A stretch of 64,000 nt of DNA from Kocuria sp. TGY1127_2 (GTDB lineage: Bacteria > Actinomycetota > Actinomycetes > Actinomycetales > Micrococcaceae): positions 1,364,001-1,428,000 of the forward strand of contig NZ_AP022834.1 in the NCBI RefSeq assembly GCF_013394385.1, given 5' to 3'. The position numbers were made by a program, and so were the translations under genes. Each line of letters starts with the position of its first letter. Position 1 is the stretch's first letter. This document shows positions 1 to 7,088 of the stretch, in pieces. The notes beneath the pieces were generated by a model. The model did not search any database, was not told the origin of the DNA, and saw only the letters and a program-made list of their open reading frames with translations.

Positions 1-560
1 GAGAGCGGATTCCGGAAGTGACGGATCCGGAAAAGGACCTCGAAGGCGTGGAAATCGGTACGATCGGTCGAGCCGGCGTCGGCTCCGGCGGCATGGTCAC
101 CAAGGTTGAGGCAGCCAAGATCGCCTCCAGCTCCGGGATTCCGGCGCTGGTAACCTCCACGGCCAATGCAGCAGCAGCTCTCGAAGGCCAGGACGTCGGC
201 ACTTGGTTCAAGCCGACGGGCGGGCGCCGCTCGGTCCGACTGGTGTGGTTGGCCCAATTGGCCAAGACCAAGGGAGCCCTGACTCTGGACGACGGTGCCG
301 TCAAAGCCATTCGTCGCCGCACCTCACTGCTCGCCGCCGGTGTCACCAAAGTCGAAGGCATCTTCCGGCCGGGAGAGGCCATCGCGCTCAAGGCGCCGAA
401 CGGGAAGACTATCGCCCATGGCATCGCCGCGTATTCGAGCGAGGATTGCGCCAAGACGGCAGGCAAACATACCGATGACGCCCTCGACGAGCTCGGGGAG
501 GGATTCGACGGTGTGCTGGTCCACGTCGACAATCTCGCTCTTTTACGCCGTAAGTATTGA
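1..560 (+). CDS. proB: Glutamate 5-kinase, C-terminal part (5' end outside window)
   Basis: This is the C-terminal half of glutamate 5-kinase, which phosphorylates L-glutamate in the first step of proline synthesis. The reading frame is already open at base 3, and the GTG at 18 is only an internal valine, so the gene is cut by the window edge. The visible part has the end of the amino-acid-kinase fold (GSGGMVTKVEAAKIASSSG, typical of ProB), followed by a PUA domain from about residue 90 (KGALTLDDGAVKAIRRR onward). It ends about 120 bp before proA, the next enzyme of the pathway. Confidence 0.95.
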   Translation, partial: ERIPEVTDPEKDLEGVEIGTIGRAGVGSGGMVTKVEAAKIASSSGIPALVTSTANAAAALEGQDVGTWFKPTGGRRSVRLVWLAQLAKTKGALTLDDGAVKAIRRRTSLLAAGVTKVEGIFRPGEAIALKAPNGKTIAHGIAAYSSEDCAKTAGKHTDDALDELGEGFDGVLVHVDNLALLRRKY

Positions 561-602
561 ACCTCTAGGGGATGCGCTCCGCCCGTGAGGGGAGGGAGAG
601 TG

Positions 603-663
603 GCGTCGTTGGGGAGGGCAGTGGCTTTTACTCAGAGTGAAAGCGGCTGATTCCCAACGACGC
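603..663 (+). other. Inverted repeat between proB and proA
   Basis: An 11-bp inverted repeat (GCGTCGTTGGG at 603-613, its complement at 653-663) encloses a second small hairpin (GCTTTTAC / GTGAAAGC with one G-U pair). It ends about 20 bp before the proA start codon. No U-tract follows, so it is a poor intrinsic terminator; a structured proA leader or processing site is equally possible. Function is inferred only from the fold. Confidence 0.4.
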
Positions 664-682
664 TCCCGCTAAGGTTGGGGTC

Positions 683-1990
683 ATGAGCCAAAACGTACAG
701 GCACAAGAGTCCACTTTTTCCGTTCCGGACGACATCCAGTCTGCGGTCAATGCGCTGGCCGATGACGCCCGCGCGGCTTCACGCACGCTGGCCACCGCGG
801 ACCGAAGCCGGAAAGACCGGGCGTTGCTCCGTATCGCCGAGGCGATCGATGCCCAACGCGAAGTCATCCTTCGCTCGAACGAGGCTGACGTCGCCCGTGG
901 CAAGGAGAAAGGGCTCGCCGAGAACCTAGTTGACCGGCTGACGCTCAACAACGACCGCATCGACGGTTTGATCGAGGCGCTCAAGAACTTGGCCTCGCAG
1001 GTCGATCCGATCGGCGAGGTCCTGGACGGCCAGATCCTGCCCAACGGACTTCGGGTTTCCCGGGTTCGCGTCCCGCTCGGCGTCGTCGGAGCCATCTACG
1101 AGGCTCGCCCGAACGTCACGGTCGATATTGCTGGCCTGGCCCTCAAGTCCGGAAATGCTGCCATGTTGCGGGGCGGCTCCGCAGCGCTTGAAACCAACAA
1201 AGCCCTGGTCGGCGTAATCCGCGATGCCCTCGACTCCGCGGGCCTGCCCATGGATTGCGTCCAATCGGTCGACGAGTACGGCCGCGACGGGGCCAACGCT
1301 TTGATGCTCGCGCGCGGCAAGGTCGATGTGCTGATTCCCCGAGGCGGCGGAAACCTCATCCAGTCCGTCGTGAACAACGCGCGCGTCCCGGTGATCGAAA
1401 CCGGCGAGGGCAATGTGCACATTTACCTTGACACCACGGCGACCGAAGAAAATGCTGTTCCGTTGGTTGTGAACTCCAAGATCCACCGTCCCTCAGCCTG
1501 CAACTCGGCCGAGACCCTGCTGATCCAGAAGGACGCCCCGGCGGCTGAGGCCGTGCTCACAGGCCTTCTTGATGCCGACGTCCGCCTGCACGTCGACGAA
1601 GCCGCCGCAGCGCTTGCCGGAGGATACTCAGGTCAGGTCGTTGCAGCGGAAGACGGCGACTGGGACTCAGAGAGTCTCGCTTTGGAAATGTCCGTTCGTG
1701 TCGTGGATTCGATGGACGAGGCCCTGGATCACATTCAGCGGTACTCGACCGGTCACACGGAACTCATTATCACCAATGACCTCCGAAAGGCTGATGAGTT
1801 CGTCGCTCGCATCGATTCGGCGACCGTGATGGTCAATGCATCTACGCGGTTTACCGACGGAGGCGAGCTGGGGCTCGGAGCCGAGGTCGGAATTTCGACG
1901 CAGAAGCTCCATGCCCGCGGGCCGATGGGTTTGGCTCAATTGACTTCCTCACAATGGGTTGTGCGAGGAGAAGGCCACACAAGGGGCTAA
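683..1990 (+). CDS. proA: Gamma-glutamyl phosphate reductase
   Basis: ProA reduces gamma-glutamyl phosphate with NADPH to glutamate semialdehyde, the second step of proline synthesis. The 435-residue length is normal for the family. Recognisable segments are the aldehyde-dehydrogenase-like core (RVPLGVVGAIYEARPNVTVD), the catalytic-cysteine region (KIHRPSACNSAETLL) and the C-terminal FTDGGELGLGAEVGIST block. It follows proB on the same strand, so the two probably act as one proBA unit, although a hairpin at 603-663 lies between them. Confidence 0.97.
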   Translation: MSQNVQAQESTFSVPDDIQSAVNALADDARAASRTLATADRSRKDRALLRIAEAIDAQREVILRSNEADVARGKEKGLAENLVDRLTLNNDRIDGLIEALKNLASQVDPIGEVLDGQILPNGLRVSRVRVPLGVVGAIYEARPNVTVDIAGLALKSGNAAMLRGGSAALETNKALVGVIRDALDSAGLPMDCVQSVDEYGRDGANALMLARGKVDVLIPRGGGNLIQSVVNNARVPVIETGEGNVHIYLDTTATEENAVPLVVNSKIHRPSACNSAETLLIQKDAPAAEAVLTGLLDADVRLHVDEAAAALAGGYSGQVVAAEDGDWDSESLALEMSVRVVDSMDEALDHIQRYSTGHTELIITNDLRKADEFVARIDSATVMVNASTRFTDGGELGLGAEVGISTQKLHARGPMGLAQLTSSQWVVRGEGHTRG

Positions 1991-2066
1991 ACTAGGGGTG
2001 ACTTCATCGCACCGGAATTAAGCGGCGGTCGCCCTGGGCGGCACGCCGGAAGGGATCATTAGGCAC

Positions 2067-2306
2067 ATGCTCAACTCAGCCATTCTGGCCTCCGCAACCG
2101 TCGCGGAAGAAAGCGCCGGCTACGACCTCGGTATTCCCCATTGGTTGGTTGCCGTGATCTTCTTCTGCCTCTTCTTGCTCATGTTGTTGGTCGTTGTTTC
2201 CTTCTCGGGCCGTGGGGTCCGTCGCGATGGCTTGTCCAATCCCGCCGAGATCTCACCGGATGAACAAGACGCAATGACCGAGTACAACGAAAAGCACCAC
2301 CGTTAG
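2067..2306 (+). CDS. Small single-pass membrane protein, function unknown
   Basis: A 79-residue protein with one clear hydrophobic segment (about residues 27-45, [20 protein letters not shown]) and a short charged C-terminal tail rich in Asp, Glu and His. I do not recognise the family. It sits alone between proA and nadD on the same strand, 76 bp after proA. The hydropathy, in-frame start and compatible position support a real gene. The ribosome-binding site is weak (GGAAGGGA is about 13 bases upstream). Confidence 0.7.
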   Translation: MLNSAILASATVAEESAGYDLGIPHWLVAVIFFCLFLLMLLVVVSFSGRGVRRDGLSNPAEISPDEQDAMTEYNEKHHR

Positions 2307-2323
2307 ACGACGGTCATAGGGAG

Positions 2324-2365
2324 ACCGGGGCCCGCGCAGGCGTTCCGCAGCGCGCGGTCCCGGTT
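2324..2365 (+). terminator. GC-rich hairpin before nadD
   Basis: ACCGGGGCCCGCGC pairs imperfectly with GCGCGCGGTCCCGGT across a 12-base loop, just after the small membrane protein gene and 10 bp before nadD. There is no strong T-run, so termination would be partial. Confidence 0.4.
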
Positions 2366-2374
2366 CTGTGTTCC

Positions 2375-3115
2375 ATGAATCCTCAGCTCAAAGCCACCAC
2401 CGCCGACGGCCTGCCCGTTCCCCCTCGCCGCCCGGGGCGTACTCGCCTGGGCGTCATGGGCGGCACGTTCGACCCCATTCACCACGGGCACCTTGTGGCC
2501 GCGAGTGAGGTCGCATCCGTCTTCGATCTCGACGAAGTCGTATTTGTGCCCACGGGTCAACCGTGGCAGAAAGCGGACAAACAAGTTTCCTCGGCGGAAC
2601 ATCGGTACCTCATGACCGTGGTCGCGACGGCCTCGAATCCTCGGTTCACTGTTTCGCGAGTCGATATCGATCGTCCCGGACCGACCTACACGGTCGACAC
2701 CCTCCGCGACTTGCGTGAGATTCGCCCCAATGCCGATCTGTTCTTCATCACCGGGGCGGACGCGATGGCGCAGGTTCTGTCGTGGAAGGACGCCGCAGAA
2801 ATGTGGGATCTCGCCTACTTCGTAGGAGTGACCCGGCCTGGCCACGAGCTGTCTGCGCCGTATCATGGGGATGGAGTCGGGCTTCTGGAGGTCCCAGCCA
2901 TGGCGATCTCTTCTACCGACGTGCGACGACGGTCCGCAGCGGGAAAACCCGTGTGGTATCTCGTGCCGGACGGAGTCGTCCAGTACATCAACAAGTACAA
3001 CCTGTATGATCCGCACGAGGATTCCGGTGACGACAACAATCGTCGGAATCCTGATCGCCTGCCGGGGGATCACGATGCTATGACAACCCCGGTAGACTCG
3101 AGAAGAGCACATTAA
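2375..3115 (+). CDS. nadD: Nicotinate-nucleotide adenylyltransferase
   Basis: NadD transfers AMP from ATP to nicotinate mononucleotide to form deamido-NAD, the step common to de novo and salvage NAD synthesis. The nucleotidyltransferase signature [12 protein letters not shown] and the C-terminal ISSTDVRRR motif are both present. The start at 2375 adds about 25 residues before the first core strand and has no clear Shine-Dalgarno sequence, so the true start is uncertain. The C-terminal tail (about 30 residues after INKYNLYD) is polar and probably disordered. The neighbours nadD and rsfS are a common actinobacterial pairing. Confidence 0.93.
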   Translation: MNPQLKATTADGLPVPPRRPGRTRLGVMGGTFDPIHHGHLVAASEVASVFDLDEVVFVPTGQPWQKADKQVSSAEHRYLMTVVATASNPRFTVSRVDIDRPGPTYTVDTLRDLREIRPNADLFFITGADAMAQVLSWKDAAEMWDLAYFVGVTRPGHELSAPYHGDGVGLLEVPAMAISSTDVRRRSAAGKPVWYLVPDGVVQYINKYNLYDPHEDSGDDNNRRNPDRLPGDHDAMTTPVDSRRAH

Positions 3116-3150
3116 CATGCGCGACGAGCGGACACGTCAAGGAGTTTCAG

Positions 3151-4107
3151 CTGAGTAGCAATCTTCCCACCACCACCGATATTTATTCGGATCCGGAAAA
3201 GGTGTACGTGGCGGAGGACGGAACGAAGGTCCCTCCGGCACCGGAGGCGTATGGTCCGCGTCGCCTTGCCCGCTACCGGCGTCAGCACCTGTCTGAGGTC
3301 AGGGGAGAACCGCCGCTCCACACCCAGGGCGTTCCGATTGTTCCTGTCCACGAGCCGCCGCCAGAGGTTCTGGAGATTCAGCACCGGTTCGAGGCACTGG
3401 CCGGGGCACTGAATGAGAACGGCGAGTTCGTGGAGCTCAGCGAGGACGACGAATTCGAGACCTTGATCGCCGCGGACGCCTCTGCGGTCCAGTTCCAGGA
3501 AGAGGACGTCCTCAACGCCGTCCAACGGCACATCCTGGGGGAGTCCGGCACCGTTGCGGACACACCTAGTCTGTCGATCAACCCTGCGCACCTTTCCGGA
3601 TTCAGCAGTACAGATATCAAACGCGACTACGATGAGCACATTCTGGGCCCGGTGACTATGGGGGTTCCCGTGGTCCTGGGACCGGCAAGTTCTTCTACTT
3701 CGCAAGGGTCCGTCTCCGGTCAGGGTGCGGCTGCATCCCAGGTTGAGGCAGCTCCGGACAACGTGGAACCCTCTCCGGCCGCCGAATTTTCGGTCGCTTC
3801 GCAGGATGAGCCCGTGGGCGGTCGGTCCAACACGACCGAGGTCGAGGACGCGGAGTCTTCGTCGGCTGACAGTCCTTCGTCTCGTTCACAGGGCGATGCC
3901 GATGTGGCGGAGCCGAGCCAATCGACGGTTGCATCCGAGTCGGAGCCCGCGGACGTCAAGCCCGTCCGGGCGATGGATGCCCACGGGCTGGACCTGTCCG
4001 GAATGGACCGTAAGGCTCCGAAATCCGGTGGGCGGATCGCTTTGATCACCGTTGTTCTTCTACTTCTCATTGTGGCCGTGGTGTTGGGAATCATCTTCCT
4101 CATCTGA
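3151..4107 (+). CDS. Tail-anchored protein of unknown function, probable CTG start
   Basis: A roughly 318-residue protein. The first 150 residues are charged and contain VYVAEDGTKVPPAPE and RRLARYRRQHLSE. A long Ser/Glu/Ala/Val-rich, low-complexity stretch follows, and the last 24 residues form a single membrane segment (IALITVVLLLLIVAVVLGIIFLI). This predicts a C-terminally anchored protein with a cytoplasmic domain. The first in-frame ATG/GTG/TTG is GTG 3202 and has no ribosome-binding site. The frame continues upstream to CTG 3151, which has AAGGAG (3139-3144) six bases before it, so I prefer the CTG start. It lies between nadD and rsfS. Family not recognised. Confidence 0.75.
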   Translation: MSSNLPTTTDIYSDPEKVYVAEDGTKVPPAPEAYGPRRLARYRRQHLSEVRGEPPLHTQGVPIVPVHEPPPEVLEIQHRFEALAGALNENGEFVELSEDDEFETLIAADASAVQFQEEDVLNAVQRHILGESGTVADTPSLSINPAHLSGFSSTDIKRDYDEHILGPVTMGVPVVLGPASSSTSQGSVSGQGAAASQVEAAPDNVEPSPAAEFSVASQDEPVGGRSNTTEVEDAESSSADSPSSRSQGDADVAEPSQSTVASESEPADVKPVRAMDAHGLDLSGMDRKAPKSGGRIALITVVLLLLIVAVVLGIIFLI

Positions 4108-4138
4108 CGAGGCCGCACAACCGTCCCGAAAGGACACC

Positions 4139-4564
4139 ATGACCGCAACACAAGAATCAGTCGATGCCATCAAGCTTGCGGCCCGTGCCGCAGAGTCCAA
4201 GCAGGCTACCCAACTCAACGCGTATGACGTTTCTGAGATCATGGGCCTGATCGACGGCTTTCTAATAGCTTCGGCCTCGAACGAGAGGCTTGTCGACGCG
4301 ATCGTCGACGAGGTCGAGGACCAATTGCGCGAGCAGCTCGATATCAAACCGCTGCGTCGGGAAGGAAAATCCGGCGGACGCTGGGTGCTTCTCGACTTCG
4401 GCGACATCGTCGTGCATGTTCAGCACGAGGAAGAGCGCGCGTTCTACGCCCTGGACCGGCTCTGGGCCGAAGCTCCCCGCATCCCGTTGGGCGTGGAGAG
4501 CGAGCTCGACGAGGTCGAGGAGCTGCCGGACGCGAGCGAGCTTGCACCTGAGCCTCGCTCCTAA
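4139..4564 (+). CDS. rsfS: Ribosomal silencing factor RsfS
   Basis: RsfS (Iojap/DUF143) binds ribosomal protein uL14 and blocks subunit joining when nutrients are limiting. Core motifs are visible: a helical start (AIKLAARAAESKQATQLNAYDV), then SNERLVDAIVDEVED and GRWVLLDFGDIVVHVQ, followed by the short ERAFYALDRLW end. The start is ATG 4139, preceded by GAAAGGAC; the frame is open further upstream but that part overlaps the preceding gene. An acidic tail of about 20 residues extends beyond the usual domain. It follows nadD, as is common in bacteria. Confidence 0.93.
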   Translation: MTATQESVDAIKLAARAAESKQATQLNAYDVSEIMGLIDGFLIASASNERLVDAIVDEVEDQLREQLDIKPLRREGKSGGRWVLLDFGDIVVHVQHEEERAFYALDRLWAEAPRIPLGVESELDEVEELPDASELAPEPRS

Positions 4565-4604
4565 ACGGAACCCGCTCAGGGTGGGGCACATCACGTTCCG
4601 TCGG

Positions 4605-4634
4605 TTTGCGCCCCGCCCCACGGTGTTCGTATAG
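4605..4634 (+). promoter_or_regulatory. Probable promoter of the first tRNA-Ala gene
   Basis: TTGCGC (4605-4610) and TATAGT (4629-4634) are separated by 18 bp and lie about 55 bp upstream of the tRNA. An AT-rich stretch follows before the mature 5' end. This is assigned by consensus match only. Confidence 0.45.
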
Positions 4635-4689
4635 TAGAGGAGTTGCCGACGCTGGCAACAAATAAATCATTGATTGTCAATGAAAATAT

Positions 4690-4762
4690 GGGGCTGTGGC
4701 GCAGCTGGTAGCGCATCTGCATGGCATGCAGAGGGTCAGGGGTTCGAGTCCCCTCAGCTCCA
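4690..4762 (+). tRNA. tRNA-Ala (anticodon GGC)
   Basis: The 73-base gene folds into a full cloverleaf: acceptor GGGGCTG/CAGCTCC, D stem GCGC/GCGC, anticodon stem TCTGC/GCAGA with loop ATGGCAT (anticodon GGC), and T arm AGGGG-TTCGAGT-CCCCT. The acceptor carries the G3-U70 pair that identifies alanine tRNAs. CCA is not encoded. A near-identical copy lies at 5287. Confidence 0.97.
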
Positions 4763-4771
4763 CTCGTGGAT

Positions 4772-4815
4772 ACCATCCCCCGATGACCAAAAAGGTTATC
4801 GGGGGATGGTTTTTA
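4772..4815 (+). terminator. Intrinsic terminator of the first tRNA-Ala
   Basis: A 17-bp stem (4772-4788 with 4794-4810, one G-U pair) with a five-A loop is followed directly by TTTTAAT. It lies 10 bp after the tRNA. Confidence 0.85.
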
Positions 4816-4935
4816 ATAGTGCCCGACTCTGACGCTTGCGGACCTCGTTCATGGCCCGTCGCGGCCGGAGGCGACCAGGACGTATATGTCGGATCCGGCC
4901 TAAAATGGACGTATCAACGTACAAGGAGGCCGACG

Positions 4936-5220
4936 ATGACCGTCGTCAAAATCAACAAATTGTCCGTTCCATCCGGGGCCAACGAGGAACTCGAGCGTCG
5001 ATTCGCCGAACGCAAGCATTCCGTGGATTCCGCCCCAGGTTTCGAAGGATTCGAACTTCTCCGCCCCGCCGGCGAACAGAAGGAATACTTCGTGGTGACG
5101 CGGTGGGCCGATGAAGCGAGTTTCCAGGCGTGGGCCTCGCAACGCCAACCCAGGGACCCCAAGTCCACGGTTTCGAACTCCGAGGGACTGCTCGAGTTTG
5201 AGGTAGTGGACCTGGACTGA
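4936..5220 (+). CDS. MhuD/IsdG-like antibiotic-biosynthesis-monooxygenase-fold protein
   Basis: A 94-residue dimeric ferredoxin-like (ABM) protein. It closely resembles mycobacterial MhuD, a heme-degrading enzyme that releases iron: VVKINKLSVPSGANEELERRF, APGFEGFELLRP and FVVTRWADEASFQAW align without gaps. The catalytic Asn7 and Trp66 are kept. The segment that carries the heme-ligand histidine (His75 in MhuD) is about four residues shorter here and has no histidine (WASQRQPRDPKSTVSNSEG). Heme degradation is therefore doubtful. The start is ATG 4936 with AAGGAGG seven bases upstream. It sits between two tRNA-Ala genes. Confidence 0.85.
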   Translation: MTVVKINKLSVPSGANEELERRFAERKHSVDSAPGFEGFELLRPAGEQKEYFVVTRWADEASFQAWASQRQPRDPKSTVSNSEGLLEFEVVDLD

Positions 5221-5229
5221 GACCGGCTG

Positions 5230-5263
5230 GCTCGTCGCCCGGATTCCGCATCCGGCGACGAGC
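5230..5263 (+). terminator. Hairpin after the MhuD-like gene
   Basis: GCTCGTCGCCCGGAT pairs with ATCCGGCGACGAGC (one bulged C) around a five-base loop. It begins 10 bp after the stop codon and ends 24 bp before the second tRNA. There is no T-run. Confidence 0.55.
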
Positions 5264-5286
5264 TCTGCTAAGCTATAGAAGTTCTT

Positions 5287-5359
5287 GGGGCTGTGGCGCA
5301 GCTGGTAGCGCACCTGCATGGCATGCAGGGGGTCAGGGGTTCGAGTCCCCTCAGCTCCA
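5287..5359 (+). tRNA. tRNA-Ala (anticodon GGC), second copy
   Basis: Identical to the copy at 4690 except for the first and last base pairs around the anticodon stem (CCTGC/GCAGG). It has the same GGC anticodon and G3-U70 pair, and no encoded CCA. TAAGCT/TATAGA just upstream may be its -10 element. A serine-recombinase remnant begins on the opposite strand at its 3' end, suggesting it served as an integration site. Confidence 0.97.
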
Positions 5360-5367
5360 CGTAAAGT

Positions 5368-5419
5368 ACAACGAAAGAACCTTGCTCCGCATCATCGCGG
5401 GGCAAGGTTCTTTCGTTGT
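5368..5419. terminator. Long hairpin after the second tRNA-Ala
   Basis: Perfect 18-bp arms (5368-5385 and 5402-5419) extend inward through a T-G pair and CCGC/GCGG, giving about 23 pairs with a six-base loop. It starts nine bases after the tRNA and probably terminates it. It also lies within the 3' coding end of the recombinase remnant on the other strand. Confidence 0.65.
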
Positions 5420-6432
5420 GTGGCTTGGGTTTCGTGGCGAGGATCGTCTGGATCGCTTCGTTGGGTTCGAGGGTAGCGTCGTCCTCGTCATCGATGGTGA
5501 TGCGGTCGAACAGGGACCGGTTGAGCATCCGTCGTTCGGACGGTTCTGCCTTGGCGTAGACCTCGTCGATGTCGGTGAGGAGGCCGAGGACGGCATCGAG
5601 TGCGACCTTGGCCTTGTCGTAGGTCGTTTCCAAGGTGCCGAGGAGGCCGGTGATCGCTTGGAGGCTGGCGCGGATGCGGTCTCGTTCCGTCTTGAGTAGG
5701 TCGATGGGAATCGCGTCGGCGTAGTGGGCTTGGACGAGCTTGAGGCGTTCGGCTTCGAGCTTGGCCTTCTGGCCTGCGAGCAGCTTCTGCTCATCGTTCG
5801 TGGACTCCGCGAGGGTGCCGCATACCTGCCCGAGCACGCCCTGGATTTGTGCTACTTCGGTCGAGGGCTTCTACTGTGAGGCGTTCGAGTTTGTTTGCGG
5901 CTTCGCTGCGGATGCGTTCTTAATCGGGGGTGACCGAGCCTCAGGCCCCAACGTGTCCCAGCTCGGTGCGCCTGTGCTTGCGGAAGTAAGCGGGGCGGGT
6001 GGGGTCAGCGGCGGCGTTCACCGCGCTCGCACCGCGCCTCACGCCCGGTGAAGACCAGGCCGATCCCGCAGCACAACTCGCCACGATGCTCGACCAAGCC
6101 ACCCAGCAACCACGACTTCTGTTTGTGTCCCTCGGCGATGTCTTCGGGCCGCTCGTTGTTTTCCGCCTGCTGCCGGTGGAGGGTAGCGAGCACGACGTGC
6201 TCGATGCGCTCGCGCTGGTGGGGGCAAATCGATCGTGCGGTACAGGGCTTCGACTCGTTGCTCGACCTGAGCGGTTGGCCGGGCTTTGCGTCGCCGGCGG
6301 AGAGAGTCGCGGCGGCGGTGGCAGACGAAGTATTGTATACGCGGCCGGTCTTGGTACGGGAGTCCTGCACGATCAGCCGCCGTCCGCACTCAACGCAGAA
6401 CACCCATGAAATGTCGAGGCTAGCTAGCCCCG

Positions 6433-7011
6433 TCAAGGGCGCTCTTTCAGTCCCTCAATCATAATCGTGGAGAAGCGTCGGCAACGCGCTCTGGCATGGG
6501 TATGCCATCTCATTGCGATCGTTCGGACGCTCGCAATGAGGAGTTCTATGTCCTTACCGACGAGGTCAGTGCGGGCCCGTCCCACATCGCGGAGACGAGT
6601 GGCGAGGAGCGTAAGGTCCTGCTGCACGCGACGGTCAAAACCAACGAGTAGGGGCGCGGACCGCTCACTGCCAGCGATCCGGGTCGCGAGGCCAGGGACG
6701 GCGAGTTCGAGGTCGACAACTGCATCGATTGCCTCACGCAGTCCCTGCCAAGGGTCTGAGGACCTGGCGGCGTCGGCGAGTAGAGACAAGCAATGCTCGA
6801 CCTCTTGGTCAAACACAACATCGATCAGGTCGAGACGCGTCGGGAAATGGCGGTACAGCGTAGCGGTGCCGACATGGGCTTGACGCGCGATCATAACGGT
6901 CGAAGCGTCAAGCCCATCGTCGGCGAACGCCTTGCGTGCTGCGGCCACGATGCGAGCGCGGTTTCGACGGGCATCCTTGCGTCCACTTTTTTCAATCACG
7001 AGAGCCTTCAA
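6433..7011 (-). CDS. TetR-family transcriptional regulator
   Basis: A 192-residue TetR-type repressor. The N-terminal helix-turn-helix is clear (RARIVAAARKAFADDGLDASTVMIARQAHVGTATLYRHFPTR, broken here only by normal family variation). The C-terminal ligand domain is divergent. It is transcribed away from the quinone-oxidoreductase-like gene at 7089, the usual arrangement for a local repressor and its target. The stop codon abuts the recombinase remnant. The ligand is unknown. Confidence 0.88.
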   Translation of the reverse strand: MKALVIEKSGRKDARRNRARIVAAARKAFADDGLDASTVMIARQAHVGTATLYRHFPTRLDLIDVVFDQEVEHCLSLLADAARSSDPWQGLREAIDAVVDLELAVPGLATRIAGSERSAPLLVGFDRRVQQDLTLLATRLRDVGRARTDLVGKDIELLIASVRTIAMRWHTHARARCRRFSTIMIEGLKERP

Positions 7012-7021
7012 TCTGAGAGGG

Positions 7022-7050
7022 TTGACAGCGTCATTCTCTCGCTTTGCTAG
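7022..7050 (+). promoter_or_regulatory. Possible promoter of the oxidoreductase gene
   Basis: A perfect -35 hexamer TTGACA (7022-7027) is followed after 17 bp by TGCTAG (7045-7050), a weak -10. It lies in the divergent TetR/oxidoreductase intergenic region, where TetR would be expected to bind. Confidence 0.35.
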
Positions 7051-7088
7051 GAAAGGGGCACCTTGCCCACTTCTCTGGCTAGTGTCAC

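Larger units (their letters stand above)
5268..6436 (-). pseudogene. Large serine recombinase, truncated and frameshifted
   Basis: The remnant reads on the minus strand. The 5' part has a recombinase zinc-ribbon start (WVFCVECGRRLIVQDSRTKTG), then moves to another frame (FVCHRRRDSLRRR, near 6330). The 3' part (about 5837 to 5268) is a clean coiled-coil C-terminus (LEAERLKLVQAHYADAIPIDLLKTERDR) of the kind found in actinobacterial large serine recombinases. The N-terminal catalytic resolvase domain is missing entirely, so the gene cannot work. The last codons run antisense into the tRNA-Ala gene at 5287-5359. Confidence 0.8.

Noticed and set aside
4696-5319. Open frames overlapping the tRNA-Ala genes on both strands
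   Set aside because: They come from tRNA sequence read as protein (for example MQVRYQLRHSP antisense). They lack ribosome-binding sites, and the tRNA cloverleafs explain the sequence fully.
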